Assembly (NCBI RefSeq): GCF_029223545.1
Contig: NZ_CP097870.1
Span: forward strand, 1,798,001 to 1,862,000
Reading direction: 5' to 3'
Length of the DNA stretch: 64,000 bases
Source of the DNA: Thauera sp. GDN1
Lineage (GTDB): Bacteria; Pseudomonadota; Gammaproteobacteria; Burkholderiales; Rhodocyclaceae
Shown: piece by piece, positions 27,498 through 37,129 of the stretch
Layout of the letters: every line of letters starts with the position of its first letter
How positions within the stretch are numbered: the stretch's first letter is position 1
Notes under the pieces: generated by a model
Seen by the model: the letters and a program-made list of their open reading frames with translations, nothing else
Told to the model about the DNA's origin: nothing
Databases searched by the model: none
Translations under genes and position numbers: made by a program

Positions 27498-28676
27498 TCA
27501 CCGTTCGCCCATCGACTCGCTCAAGGTCTTCACCACCGGCTTGAGGATGTAGTTCAACACCGTGTTCTGGCCGGTCTTGACCTCGATGGTCGCGGTCATG
27601 CCGGGCTGCAGCTGCAGGTTGTCCGCGGCGCGCTTGGTAAAGCGGGGCGACTCGGTGACGACTTGCACCCGGTAGTAAGGCTGTTCGTTCTGCTTGACGT
27701 CCTCGTTGAGGGTGTCGGCGCTGATGTAGGACAGCTTGCCGTCGAGGCTGCCGTAGATGGTGTAGTCGTACGCATCGATCTTTACCGCGACGTCCAGCCC
27801 AGGCTTCAGGAAGGCCACATCGGCGGGCTTGACTCTGGCTTCGACCACCAGTGCGTCGTCGATGGGTACGATCTGCATCAGCTCGTCGCCCGGGCGCAGC
27901 ACGCCGCCACGGGTGGTCACGCGCACGTTCTTCACCGTCCCCTTGACCGGCGCCTTGAGCGCGGTGTTGGCGAGCTGGTCGCGACGCTGTACCAGCATCT
28001 GCACGGCACCGGCGAGCTCTTCCTCGGCCTTGTTCATCTCCATCTGGCACTCCTGGAGATACTTGTTGCGCCGGTTGGTCATCTGCCCTTCGATGTCGGC
28101 CACCTGCCGCTGCAGGCGCAGCACCTCGGCCATACTGACGTCGCCGGTGGCGAGCAGCGGCTCGGTCATGCGCAGCTCGCGCACGGCGAGGTTGCGCATG
28201 CGATCCATGGCGGCGATTTCCTGCTCGATGGCGTCGCGGCGTTTGCGCAGCAGGGCGGTCTGGTTCTGGCGGAACTCGGGAAAGGCGCCCGTTTCCGGGC
28301 CGAAGTTCGGGGCGCCACCAAAAATTTCTGCGCGTACGCGGGCCAGCGTGGCGCTGAGCGCGCCGACCTTGGCCTCGGTCTCCCGATAGGCGGCTTCCGC
28401 CTTGGTGCGCTCGAGGCGCGCCAGCAGCTGGCCGCGCTCGACCTCGTCGCCTTCGCGCACCAGCAGCTCTTCGAGGACGCCGCCGTCGGGGGCCTGGATG
28501 ATCTGCGTGCGCGAGCTGGCGATGATCTGGCCCTGGCCGCGGGTGATCTGGTCGATCTCGGCAACATGGGCCCAGGCCCCGAACAGCCCGAGCGCAATGA
28601 CGCTACCCCAGACGCTCAGGCGCAGGCCGCCGGTTGATTCGAAGGAGTGGCGCTGGCGAGGTACGGGGCGGCTCAT
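27498..28676 (-). CDS. type I secretion periplasmic adaptor, HlyD/LapC family
   Basis: A 392-residue membrane fusion protein that links the inner-membrane ABC exporter to the TolC-like channel. One N-terminal membrane helix (LSVWGSVIALGLFGAWAHV) follows a short basic cytoplasmic part. A lipoyl half (IIQAPDGGVLEELLVREGDEVERGQ), a long coiled-coil hairpin (about 90-250) and the C-terminal lipoyl/beta-barrel half (LKAPVKGTVKNVRVTTRGGVL) follow, as in HlyD. Its ATG at 28676 overlaps the stop of the ABC gene (ATGA), so translation is coupled. It is the last gene of the exporter operon, 184 bases before the adhesin start. Confidence 0.93.
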   Translation of the reverse strand: MSRPVPRQRHSFESTGGLRLSVWGSVIALGLFGAWAHVAEIDQITRGQGQIIASSRTQIIQAPDGGVLEELLVREGDEVERGQLLARLERTKAEAAYRETEAKVGALSATLARVRAEIFGGAPNFGPETGAFPEFRQNQTALLRKRRDAIEQEIAAMDRMRNLAVRELRMTEPLLATGDVSMAEVLRLQRQVADIEGQMTNRRNKYLQECQMEMNKAEEELAGAVQMLVQRRDQLANTALKAPVKGTVKNVRVTTRGGVLRPGDELMQIVPIDDALVVEARVKPADVAFLKPGLDVAVKIDAYDYTIYGSLDGKLSYISADTLNEDVKQNEQPYYRVQVVTESPRFTKRAADNLQLQPGMTATIEVKTGQNTVLNYILKPVVKTLSESMGER

Positions 28677-30970
28677 GAATTGACTGCGGCAGTAGGTTGA
28701 GTTTGCACAGGCTGCGGCGCGGCCGGCGTTCCGGGCCGCATGTGCCGAACCTGCGGTCCGTGCTGCGCTTGTGCCTGTGCCTGGGCTTGGGCGTGCTGGG
28801 CGCCTTCACGCATGCGACGCAGGATGTCGTCGCGCGGTCCGTCGGCGACGATGCGGCCGCGCTCGAGGACGACGATGCGGCTGAAGTGGCGCAGCATGCC
28901 CATCTTGTGGGTGACGACGACCAGGGTGGTGTCCTGCGGACGGTGGCCGAAGACGCGTTCGGCCACGTGGTCCTCGAGCTGCGGGTCCATCGACGCGGTG
29001 GGCTCGTCGAGCAGCATCACGCGCGGGCGCGCAAGCACCAGGCGGGTGATGCCCACGAGCTGGCGCTGGCCGCCCGACAGGCCGCGCCCCCCCTCGCTGA
29101 TCTCGATGCCCAGGCCCTTGGGGTGGCCGGCGATCAGGCGGTCCAGCCCGGTGAGGCGTGCGGCGTCGAGGATCTGCTCGTCGGTGGGGGAGGGCAGGCC
29201 CAGCGCCAGATTCTCGCGCAGCGTGCCCTGAAACAGGCGCACGTCCTGCGGCAGATAGCCCACGTGCTCGCGGATGAACTCGGGTGCGAGGTGTGCCATG
29301 TCGACGTCGTCGAGAAACACGCGGCCCTCGGTGGGGCGGAATAGGCCCGACAGCACCTTGATGAGCGTGCTCTTGCCCGAGCCCACCGCGCCCAGCACGG
29401 CCACCCGCTCGCCCGGTTGCACACGCAGCGCATCCACGGCCAGTGCCGGCGCGTCCTGGGTGTAGCCGAAGCGCAGGGCCTCCATGCGCACGCGGCCCTG
29501 GCAGTGGTCGGGCACCACGCGGCGCTCGCCGGGCTCGGTGTCGGCCGGCATCGCCATGATGCCGTCGAGCGCCTTCAGCGCGACGCGCGCGTGCTGCCAC
29601 TGCACGATCAGGCCGGACACCTGAGCGATCGGCCCCAGCGCACGGCCGCTGATGATGGTGCAAGCGATCAGGCCGCCCACGGTGAGGTCGCCGTTGCCGA
29701 TGGCGAAGGCGCCGGCGCACACCAGGCCGACGTAGCTCAACTGCTGCAAGGTCTGGGTGAGGTTGGCCGACAGCGTGGTGATGTCCTTCATCGCCACCTC
29801 GTCGCGCGCCAGGGTGTTGGTGAGCGTGCGCCAGCGGTCGAGCATCTTCCATTCGGCCGACGCCGCCTTCACCGACTCGATGCCATCCACCGCCTCGATC
29901 AGCAGGCCGTTCTTGCGGTTCGACTCCTCCATGTGCGCTTCGGTCAGGCGCGCGAGCCGTCCGCTGAATGCGAGGCCGGCCAGCACCGCCGCAGGGAAGA
30001 AGATCGCCGGCACGATCGCCACCGGCCCGGCGATCAGCCAGATCACGACGATGAACAGGATGGCGAAGGGCGCGTCGGCCAGCACGAACAGCGTGGATGC
30101 GGTCATGAAGTTGCGCACCGACTCGAAGTGCCGGATCTGCGACGCAAACGTGCCTACCGTGCGCGGGCGCCGGTCCATGCGGATCGCCAGCGCGTGGCCG
30201 AAGAACACGCTCGACAGCTCCTCGTCGATGGCCTTGCAGCCGCGATCGACGAGGCGGTTGCGGACCTGGCGCATTGTTAGCTCGATCGCGATCGCCATCA
30301 CCACGCCAAAGCTCAGCACCCATAAGGTGGAGTAGCCCTGGGTGGGTACCACGCGGTCGTACACCTGCATGGTGTAGAAGGACGTTGTCAGCCCGATCAC
30401 GTTGACCGTCAGTGTGGCCATCGCGCCTTCGAAGAACACGCGCTTGCGCTTGTAGATGGCGTGGCGGAACCACTGTGCCGCGCTGCGGCCCTTGGGGGCG
30501 GATTCGGCGCGTGCGCTGGCGGGGGCTTCGTCGGCGGGTTCGTCGGCACGCAGCACCAGCAACAGCCCCTTGCGCACGGCCTCCGCCGCCAGCTCGCACA
30601 CGCTGCCGTCGATGTCGGTGCAGCTCAGGGCGCCGCTCGACAGCGCGCCGCGCACGATCAGCAGCGCGGGGCCGTGGTCCGCACCGTCCGAATGTGGGGC
30701 GCGGTCGCCGATCCACAGCGCCGGTGCATCGCCGGGGTTCAGCGGCAGGGCCTGCTCGCGGATCTCGCCGGCAGGGAAACGCGCACGCCACAACTCCTGG
30801 GCGCGACGCGCGGGCGGCAGGTCGCCGAGCGGCGTGCCGTCGGCGGTCTCGGACATCATCGAGAACCGGTGCCAGGGAACCGCGTGGCCCTGCAGCGAGG
30901 CCAGGCGCGACAGCGCGATCGCCAGAGCGTCGCCTTCCGATGCGGGAGAAGGCTGCTTAGTTGCTTGCAT
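28673..30970 (-). CDS. type I secretion ABC transporter (LapB/HlyB-like) with C39-like domain
   Basis: A 765-residue inner-membrane exporter. Residues about 1-130 form a degenerate C39 peptidase-like domain without the catalytic Cys, which in relatives recognises the substrate rather than cutting it. A six-helix ABC membrane domain (about 160-440) is followed by an ATPase domain with Walker A GAVGSGKST, Q-loop YLPQDVRLF, signature LSGGQ and Walker B VMLLDEPTASMD. A Gln/Ala-rich tail (AQAQAQAQAQ) ends the protein. The start ATG at 30970 overlaps the tolC-like stop by 14 bases; the open frame upstream of it has no domain similarity. It is the energising subunit for adhesin export. Confidence 0.94.
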   Translation of the reverse strand: MQATKQPSPASEGDALAIALSRLASLQGHAVPWHRFSMMSETADGTPLGDLPPARRAQELWRARFPAGEIREQALPLNPGDAPALWIGDRAPHSDGADHGPALLIVRGALSSGALSCTDIDGSVCELAAEAVRKGLLLVLRADEPADEAPASARAESAPKGRSAAQWFRHAIYKRKRVFFEGAMATLTVNVIGLTTSFYTMQVYDRVVPTQGYSTLWVLSFGVVMAIAIELTMRQVRNRLVDRGCKAIDEELSSVFFGHALAIRMDRRPRTVGTFASQIRHFESVRNFMTASTLFVLADAPFAILFIVVIWLIAGPVAIVPAIFFPAAVLAGLAFSGRLARLTEAHMEESNRKNGLLIEAVDGIESVKAASAEWKMLDRWRTLTNTLARDEVAMKDITTLSANLTQTLQQLSYVGLVCAGAFAIGNGDLTVGGLIACTIISGRALGPIAQVSGLIVQWQHARVALKALDGIMAMPADTEPGERRVVPDHCQGRVRMEALRFGYTQDAPALAVDALRVQPGERVAVLGAVGSGKSTLIKVLSGLFRPTEGRVFLDDVDMAHLAPEFIREHVGYLPQDVRLFQGTLRENLALGLPSPTDEQILDAARLTGLDRLIAGHPKGLGIEISEGGRGLSGGQRQLVGITRLVLARPRVMLLDEPTASMDPQLEDHVAERVFGHRPQDTTLVVVTHKMGMLRHFSRIVVLERGRIVADGPRDDILRRMREGAQHAQAQAQAQAQHGPQVRHMRPGTPAAPQPVQTQPTAAVNS

Positions 30971-32255
30971 TTTCTGCCTGTGCCTGGGCGCTGCGGTCGA
31001 GCAGGGTGACGGCCTGCAGCTCACCGGTGGCGAGCTGCAGGCGCAGGGTGGCGCGCAAGGCGCCCCACTCGGCATCGGCCAGCGCGTAGCGGGCCTGCGC
31101 GGCTTCGCGCTGGGCGTTCAGCACGTCGATCCAGCTCTTGCGGCCTACCGCGTACTGGCGCACGAACGAGTCGAACACGGCGGTGGTCGAGTCCACCTGC
31201 GCCCGCAGGTCTCGGGTTTGCCGTCCGAGCGTCTCCATGTCTGCCCAGTCGGATGCGACCCCGTCCACCAGGTCGCGGCGTGCCGCCTCGCGCGCGAGGC
31301 GCGTGGCGTTCTTCCGCGCCTCCGCCTCACGGACCGAGCTGAGGCTCGAGAGGCCAGCGCCGGTCTGGTACTCCACCGCCACGAAGAACTGGTCGCCTTC
31401 CAGGCTCTGGTTGCCAAAGGTGCGGTCGTAGCGCGCCACCACCTTGGGGCGCGTGTTGCCGCGCCGCACGGTGACCTCGGCAGCCGCGGCCTCTTCCTCT
31501 GCCGTCAGGCGCCGCAGGGCCGGCGAGAAGTCGAGCGCGGCGTCGGTGGCAATGCTGAGCGAGGGGTAGCCCAGCATTCGCTGCCCGGGCAGCTCGATGC
31601 CGTCGACGTCGCGCGAGATGGCCTGGGCGAGCGTCGATCTTGCGCGCGCTTCCAGGGCCTCGAGCTGGGTCAGCTCGGCGCGCGCCTGCGACAGTCGGGC
31701 CTGCGCCAGCACGCCATCGCTCGCGGGGCTCACTTCACTGCTCACGCGGCGTGCGATCAGGGCGGCGAGCCGTTCGTGTTCCTTCACGTTCGATTGCGCC
31801 GCAACCTGACGCGCGCGCACCCGGCCCAGCTCGCTGAAGGCGGCGACCACACGGGTCATGATCTCCTGCTGCGACTCCACCACCGAGGCGTCGGCTCCGC
31901 GCACCCCGGCCTGGGCGCCATCGATCTGGCCAGTGATCACCCCGCCCGTCCACAGCGGTTGTTCGACGCGCGCGGTGGTGAATCGGCGACCGGACTGATC
32001 CGTGCCGTGCTGGGCGGACAGAGACGGGAAACGTCCCCATTCCGCCCCCTCGAGCCGCGCCCCGGCGGCCTCACGCTCGCTCTGCCGTGCGGCGACGGAC
32101 GGATGGCCCGTCACCGCGGTAACGAGGGCCTCCTCGAGTGTCAGGTCTGCGGTCATGCCCGCGCTGGGCAGGAACAGGGCGCCAATGGTCAGCAAGATTC
32201 CCAGCGGGCGGAGCCGGGGCTTGGACGGGCTGGATGCAGTTCGAAACTGGCGCAC
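30957..32255 (-). CDS. TolC-family outer-membrane channel of type I secretion
   Basis: A 432-residue outer-membrane efflux protein. A signal peptide (LGILLTIGALFLPSAGMTA) is followed by two OEP repeats rich in heptad-like coiled coils, beginning LTLEEALVTAVTGHPSVAARQSEREAA and QPLWTGGVITGQIDGAQ, with the second repeat at about 240-430. It forms the trans-envelope duct for the adhesin. The GTG at 32255 is chosen because AAAGGAG lies six bases upstream and the signal peptide follows; the ATG further upstream lacks such support. First gene of the tolC-ABC-hlyD operon. Confidence 0.92.
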   Translation of the reverse strand: MRQFRTASSPSKPRLRPLGILLTIGALFLPSAGMTADLTLEEALVTAVTGHPSVAARQSEREAAGARLEGAEWGRFPSLSAQHGTDQSGRRFTTARVEQPLWTGGVITGQIDGAQAGVRGADASVVESQQEIMTRVVAAFSELGRVRARQVAAQSNVKEHERLAALIARRVSSEVSPASDGVLAQARLSQARAELTQLEALEARARSTLAQAISRDVDGIELPGQRMLGYPSLSIATDAALDFSPALRRLTAEEEAAAAEVTVRRGNTRPKVVARYDRTFGNQSLEGDQFFVAVEYQTGAGLSSLSSVREAEARKNATRLAREAARRDLVDGVASDWADMETLGRQTRDLRAQVDSTTAVFDSFVRQYAVGRKSWIDVLNAQREAAQARYALADAEWGALRATLRLQLATGELQAVTLLDRSAQAQAENASN

Positions 32256-32706
32256 GGTGAACTCCTTTCTCAGGCAAGCAGGGCGCGACCGCGGGTCGGA
32301 GGGCCGGGTGCGGGCGCGCCACAAAAGGTAACGTAAATTTAGGCGCAGATAATATCCCGCATCCTTTACTTCGGATAGTAATTACCTTTGAGGCCTGAAA
32401 CTACGGATTGGGGTATTTATACGACAGATGCCTTGTGTCGCGCTCCCCGCCGCGTTCCACCACCGGACCGGGCGCCAGCAATCCCAACGCAGTCATCGTT
32501 CGTTGCCAAAGGTGAGTGAAAGATCGAGCTCGAGGTCGATCGCGTGACAAGGCGTTTCGTGCTTACGTCGCCAGCACACAGCACCTTGCTCACGCTGAGA
32601 ACATCCGCCTCATCGAAAGATTTTTCGACATCGGGCTCAGCCTGCAGAGGCGGTTGGTGTGGTACTCAATCCACAGCCATCGGGGGCCATCGACCGCGAA
32701 CCTGGC
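32256..32706. promoter_or_regulatory. tolC operon leader with inverted GGTAA boxes
   Basis: The plus strand carries AAAGGTAACGTAA (32324-32336) and GTAATTACCTTTG (32378-32390), two GGTAA boxes in opposite orientation, flanking a possible -10 (TATTAT on the minus strand, near 32350). ATTGGGGTATT at 32407-32417 also occurs, inverted, at the adhesin promoter (27374-27384). From 32430 to 32706 I see no gene that I can support; a short plus-strand frame at 32516-32710 has no recognisable features. Confidence 0.5.
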
Positions 32707-33480
32707 TTAGCGTGTGATCACCCGGCAGCGCTCGGCAAACACGTAGCCGGCGCCCCATTCCGCGCGCAGCGGGGCTTCGCCGGCATTGATGTCGCGCAGC
32801 TTCTTGCGCAGGCGGCTCACCTTCACCTCCAGCGCGCGTTCATCGGCCTCGCCATCCCCGCGGCCAAGGGCCTTTAGCAGCACACTGCGGGCCACCGGAC
32901 GGCCGCCCGCGCGCACCAGTGCGAGCAGCAACTGGTGCTCGCGGGCACTCAGTTCGACCGTTTCTCCCAGTGGGCTGGCGATCCGCAACTGCGCGCCATC
33001 GAGCGCCCAGCTCAGGGCCGCTGCCGCGGGGCGTGCGGTATCGCGCTGCTCGCGCGCGTTCGCGTCGTCGCGCACGCTTGCAACCGGGTCCGCCTCGACA
33101 ACTGCGCGCGCGTCGCCGCCTCGCACGCGCAGATGCACCCGGTCCAGCACAGCCAGCAGCTCGCGCCGGTCAACCGGCTTCACCAGGTAATGATCTGCAC
33201 CAAACCTCAGCCCTTGGACGCGGTCCTCCACCGAGGCGCGCGCTGTCAGCATCACCACGCCCGGCGCCGGCTGCAACCGGTGCAGGCGCTCGGCGATCGC
33301 GAAGCCGTCCTCCCCCGGCAGCCCCACGTCCAGCACCACCATGTCGGGCCGCGCGTCGGCAATCTGCCGGTCGAGATCTTCGCCACAGGTCGCCCCGCGT
33401 ACCGAGTGCCCGTAATGCTGCAGCATGAACATCATCTCCTGCAGCAGATCGACGTTGTCTTCGACGACGATGATTTTCAT
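32707..33480 (-). CDS. OmpR-type response regulator (paralogue 1)
   Basis: A 257-residue two-component regulator. The receiver starts MKIIVVEDNVDLLQEMMFML; the phospho-acceptor Asp is in MVVLDVGLPGEDG, the Thr in VVMLTARA and the Lys in YLVKPVDRRELL. A Trans_Reg_C winged helix follows (about 165-257) with LSAREHQLLLALVRAGGRPVARSVLL and VKVSRLRKKL. The end (WGAGYVF) is like that of the regulator encoded at 35632. ATG at 33480 is the receiver start. It lies 220 bases downstream of the histidine kinase gene, between it and the tolC operon, so it may control the adhesin exporter or EPS genes (inference). Confidence 0.93.
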   Translation of the reverse strand: MKIIVVEDNVDLLQEMMFMLQHYGHSVRGATCGEDLDRQIADARPDMVVLDVGLPGEDGFAIAERLHRLQPAPGVVMLTARASVEDRVQGLRFGADHYLVKPVDRRELLAVLDRVHLRVRGGDARAVVEADPVASVRDDANAREQRDTARPAAAALSWALDGAQLRIASPLGETVELSAREHQLLLALVRAGGRPVARSVLLKALGRGDGEADERALEVKVSRLRKKLRDINAGEAPLRAEWGAGYVFAERCRVITR

Positions 33481-33700
33481 GGCGAGCCCCCGGTAGCGCA
33501 TCCATGCCGTGGGCGAGGCGTTCTTGGATGGTATTTGTAAGTCTTTGATATGTGTATTCAATGGGAACATTACCACCCGGTGCAGCCGCGTACAAGCGCG
33601 CGGATCGCGACAAGGGCAGGGCGCGGATCGTCGGCACCGCCGGTGATATTGTGCCGCTCGCGACGGGGGGGCGCGGCTGCCGCTCACCCCCCCCGCAGCC

Positions 33701-35635
33701 TCACCCCCGCAGCCTCACCCCCACCGTCGTCCCTTCGCCCGCCGCCGAGCGCGCCATGGCGTCGCCGCCGTGCAGCCGCATGATCATGCGCACCAGGTAC
33801 AGCCCCAGCCCAACGCCGGGAATCCCCTCGCTCTCGCGGGCGCGCCAGAAGCGGTCGAAGAGGCGGGCGAGGTCTTCGGCTGGCACGGGCGGGCCTTCGT
33901 TGTGCACCTCGATGTGCACCATGTCGTCGCCGGCGCGGGTGCGCACCGCCACCGGGGTGTCGGGCGGCGCGTACTTCAAGGCGTTATCCAGCAGGTTGGC
34001 CACCGCGATGCGCAGCAGGTCGGGGTCGCAATCCACCCACACCTCGGGCCACTGCGCCGGCGCGATGTCGGTGTGCACGCGCTCGGGCGCGCGGCAGTCG
34101 GCCACCACGTCGCTCACCAGTTCGCCCAGGTGGCAGCGCTGGCGCTGCAGGCGCGAGAAACCCTCCACGCGCTCGAGCAGCAGGCACTTTTCCACCAGCG
34201 CGTTCATGTTGACGGCGGCGCTGTCGATGCGCGTCAGGCGTTGCGCCACCGGTGGCGGCGTGGCCGGCAGCAACGTGCGCAAGGCGTCGGTGGCCATGCG
34301 GGTCACCGCCAGAGGCGTCTTGAGCTCGTGTGCCAGCATGCGCAGCAGGTCGCCCTGCTCGCGCGCGGCCTGCTCGCGGGCGCCCAGCTCGGCCATGCGC
34401 GCGCGCAGGTCGGCCCGCAGCTCGGCCTCGGCCTCGGTCTGCTGGCGGCGCAGCAGGGCGTGGGCGCCGGCGAGCGTGCCCACATAGGCCAGGGTGCTGA
34501 TGTACATCAGGGCCGCGGTGCGGGCGGGCGAGATGCCCGGCACCACCAGGCTGGCCACCGTCGCCGCGGCCACCGCGGCATACACCCCGAAGCCGGCCAG
34601 CGCCAGCCGGCGCCGGCGCGGCGGCAGGCTGCGGTTGCGCGCCAGCACCACCAGCAGGAAGACGTACAGCGCCAGCCCCAGCGGCAGGTAGAGGCGCACC
34701 ACCGCGGTAAACACCCCGCCCAGCGCCAGCGCCATTGCCGCCACCGACAGCAGCATGAAGCCCACCAGCAGCGCCCGCAGCGCCCGCGGCAGCCCCAACG
34801 CGTCGCGCAGCGCATACACCACCGCCACCACCGCCGCGCTCGACAGGTACACGCCCAGCTTCACCCCCAGGTCGGCCATCCACGGCCAGTCGGCCCACAG
34901 CGTCGCCGCCATCAGCCCGTTGACGTTGTTGCGCCAGACAAAGTGCGCCGCCACCGCCAGCAGCACGAACCCGGCCAGCCGGCTGCGCGTCGCCCACCAC
35001 TGCACCGCCAGCAGCAGCAAAAGCACCGCCTGCAAGCCCAGATCCACGCCGGTCAGCCAGGCCTCGCGCTCCAGCACATGCAGGTAGTCGTGCTCGTCCA
35101 TCAGCGCCAGCGCCAGCGTGGCCGCACTGGTGGTTTGCAGGCGCAGCAGATAGTGCTGGACGGGCATCTGGCCGTCGTCGAGCAGGAAGGCCGGCGCCAG
35201 CCCGGCTAGCGGGCGCGCGCGCGCTGGCAGGCTATCGCCCGCCACCTCCACCGGCCAGCTCGCGTCGGGGCCGTCGGTGACGCGGTACAGACGCAGCTCG
35301 TCCACGAAGTGCGGCTTCAGCCGCAGCACCACGTGCGGGTGCCCCGGCGCGGCCTGCGCCACCGCGAAGCGCAGCCACCACACCGAATCGCTGTAGCCGG
35401 CGCTCAGTCCCTTCGGGCTCGGGCGCCAGCCCTCGTGCGCCGCGGCCGCGCCCGGGGTCAGCGTGCCGGCGGGGTCTTCGAGCACCGCGAGGTCGAGCAG
35501 GCGCGGGCTGTCGCTCGCGGGCGGGTGTCCGGCGATGGCAGGGTGGATCGCCGCAGCGGCGATCAGCGCCGCGCAGCAGCGGCAGACGCAGCTCACCCAG
35601 TGGCCGAGGCGCAGGCCGATGGCGCGGGTGATCAT
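33701..35635 (-). CDS. 7TMR-DISM sensor histidine kinase
   Basis: A 644-residue inner-membrane kinase. A signal-like segment is followed by a periplasmic 7TMR-DISM extracellular domain (about 40-185, with GYSDSVWWLRFAV), seven membrane helices (about 190-385), a coiled linker and a HisKA box LLRMLAHELKTPLAVTRMA with the phospho-accepting His. N box LLDNALKYAP, G1 region and GVGLGLYLVRMIMRLHGG complete the ATPase. DISM sensors are thought to bind carbohydrate-like ligands, fitting the EPS context. The ATG at 35635 overlaps the stop of the upstream response regulator gene (ATGA). Confidence 0.93.
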   Translation of the reverse strand: MITRAIGLRLGHWVSCVCRCCAALIAAAAIHPAIAGHPPASDSPRLLDLAVLEDPAGTLTPGAAAAHEGWRPSPKGLSAGYSDSVWWLRFAVAQAAPGHPHVVLRLKPHFVDELRLYRVTDGPDASWPVEVAGDSLPARARPLAGLAPAFLLDDGQMPVQHYLLRLQTTSAATLALALMDEHDYLHVLEREAWLTGVDLGLQAVLLLLLAVQWWATRSRLAGFVLLAVAAHFVWRNNVNGLMAATLWADWPWMADLGVKLGVYLSSAAVVAVVYALRDALGLPRALRALLVGFMLLSVAAMALALGGVFTAVVRLYLPLGLALYVFLLVVLARNRSLPPRRRRLALAGFGVYAAVAAATVASLVVPGISPARTAALMYISTLAYVGTLAGAHALLRRQQTEAEAELRADLRARMAELGAREQAAREQGDLLRMLAHELKTPLAVTRMATDALRTLLPATPPPVAQRLTRIDSAAVNMNALVEKCLLLERVEGFSRLQRQRCHLGELVSDVVADCRAPERVHTDIAPAQWPEVWVDCDPDLLRIAVANLLDNALKYAPPDTPVAVRTRAGDDMVHIEVHNEGPPVPAEDLARLFDRFWRARESEGIPGVGLGLYLVRMIMRLHGGDAMARSAAGEGTTVGVRLRG

Positions 35636-36348
35636 GGTGCGGCGGAGGGCGCGGCGAGCACGCGGCAGGTGGCCGTGAACACGTAGCCGGCGCCCCACTG
35701 CGCGCGTAGCGGCACGGGCTCACCCGATGCGGCGCGCAGCTTGCTGCGCAAGCGACTGATGCGCACTTCGAGGCGACGATGGTCGTAGTCGCCGGCGTCC
35801 TCGCCAAGCGCGGCGATCAGGCTTGTCCGCTCCACCGGCCGCCCCGCCGCGCGCATCAAGGGTTCGAGCAGGACGAGCTCGCCGGGAGTCAACCGCAGCT
35901 GCGTGCCGCTGGGATCCAGCAGGGCTTGCCGCGACAGGTCCAGCGTCCAGCCCGCGAACGCGACTGCGGCTGCGGCGGGCGCGACCCGTGGCTCGATCCG
36001 CCGGTAAAGGCGCTCGAGCACCGCCAGGAGCTCGTCGCGCCCGGTGGGCTTGGTCAGGTAATGGTCGATGCCGCAGTTCAGTGCCCGTACCCGGTGCTCG
36101 GCCGAGCCCTTTCCCGACAGCATCACGATCCCCAATGCCGAGGCCGCGCTCAACTGCGCGGCGAGCGCCAGGCCATCGCCGTCGGGTAGATCCGCGTCGA
36201 GCAAGAGCACGTCGGGCTGGAAGCCTTCGAGCACGCCTTCCAGTTCGGCGATGCACCTCGCCCCCCTGACCTCGTGGCCTGCGTGCTGGAGCATGAACAC
36301 CAGCTCCTGCAGCAGGTCGACATAGTCCTCCAAGACGACGATCTTCAT
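35632..36348 (-). CDS. OmpR-type response regulator (paralogue 2)
   Basis: A 238-residue regulator with MKIVVLEDYVDLLQELVFML, phospho-acceptor in VLLLDADLPDGDG, a Ser in the Thr position (IVMLSGKG) and YLTKPTGRDELL, then a winged-helix domain ending RAQWGAGYVFTATCRV. It is clearly paralogous to the regulator at 32707 (matching EDxVDLLQE and WGAGYVF ends). Its stop overlaps the kinase start by four bases, so it is the cognate partner by position. The kinase may therefore feed two regulators. Confidence 0.92.
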   Translation of the reverse strand: MKIVVLEDYVDLLQELVFMLQHAGHEVRGARCIAELEGVLEGFQPDVLLLDADLPDGDGLALAAQLSAASALGIVMLSGKGSAEHRVRALNCGIDHYLTKPTGRDELLAVLERLYRRIEPRVAPAAAAVAFAGWTLDLSRQALLDPSGTQLRLTPGELVLLEPLMRAAGRPVERTSLIAALGEDAGDYDHRRLEVRISRLRSKLRAASGEPVPLRAQWGAGYVFTATCRVLAAPSAAP

Positions 36349-36445
36349 AGCGGTTTTCCGTCCAGACGATGCTGGCGACAGCGGTAAGGCATAGCGAGGC
36401 GATTTGTCGTGAATTGACCGTCACGCATGTCATAACGGTAAAGAA

Positions 36446-37129
36446 TCAGCGTCCGCAGTCGAGGTAAGGGCGCATCGCCGCGTCGCCGCACAGCATTTCC
36501 AACTTGCGCGCATGGTGCGCGGCGGTACGCACCTTCTTGCGCGCCCAGGCCGACTGCTCCAGCGCGCGCCTTGCCGCACGCAGCGTAAGTTCGCGGCCAT
36601 CGGCGTCCAGGCTCGGCCACGCCAGCAGGCCAACCTCCGCCACCCCCGCATTGACATGCGCACGCCACGGGCCCAACGCCGCAGCGCGCGCGAGCGCCGC
36701 CGCGAACTCCGCATCCAGCTCCAGCAGGTAAAGTTTGCTGTACGCCAGGCTCAGCCATGCGTCCGGCCACTGCGGCCGCAACACCGTGGCCTGTCGAAAC
36801 GCCGCGCGCGCCTCGCGCCGGATCGGCGCCACGTGGGCTGCGCCAAACGGCGCCTGAAAGTGCTGCCATTGCAAGACCACGCCCAAGCGCTCGACGTAAC
36901 GGCCATTCGGGCTCACCGCCAGATCGACCGCACGCCGCGCAGACTGCGTTGCCAACTGCGCCGCCCGCGGGTGGGGCGGCACGCCCTTTTTTTCCCAGTC
37001 CGCCAGCAGCACCCCCGCCTGCTGGTACGCGAAGCCGGCCAGCACCATGCGCGCGGCCAGGTAGGCCAGCGCGAGCCCCGCCAACACCAGCGCGGCGCCG
37101 ACGCACCGCCTGCCCAGCGCGCGGCTCAC
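36446..37129 (-). CDS. VpsP-like EPS cluster membrane protein
   Basis: A 227-residue protein with one N-terminal membrane helix (CVGAALVLAGLALAYLAARMVLAGF) and a helical, TPR-like outside part (ATVLRPQWPDAWLSLAYSKL; ALGPWRAHVNAGVAEVGLLAW). Layout and position resemble VpsP-type proteins of exopolysaccharide loci, whose role is unknown. The GTG at 37129 overlaps the stop of the PHP phosphatase gene (GTGA). It is the last gene of the EPS operon. Confidence 0.65.
   Translation of the reverse strand: MSRALGRRCVGAALVLAGLALAYLAARMVLAGFAYQQAGVLLADWEKKGVPPHPRAAQLATQSARRAVDLAVSPNGRYVERLGVVLQWQHFQAPFGAAHVAPIRREARAAFRQATVLRPQWPDAWLSLAYSKLYLLELDAEFAAALARAAALGPWRAHVNAGVAEVGLLAWPSLDADGRELTLRAARRALEQSAWARKKVRTAAHHARKLEMLCGDAAMRPYLDCGR

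Noticed and set aside
32516..32710. A 64-codon plus-strand frame in the tolC leader region
   Set aside because: No ribosome-binding site, no recognisable domain, and it runs into the end of the response regulator gene; too little to support a gene.
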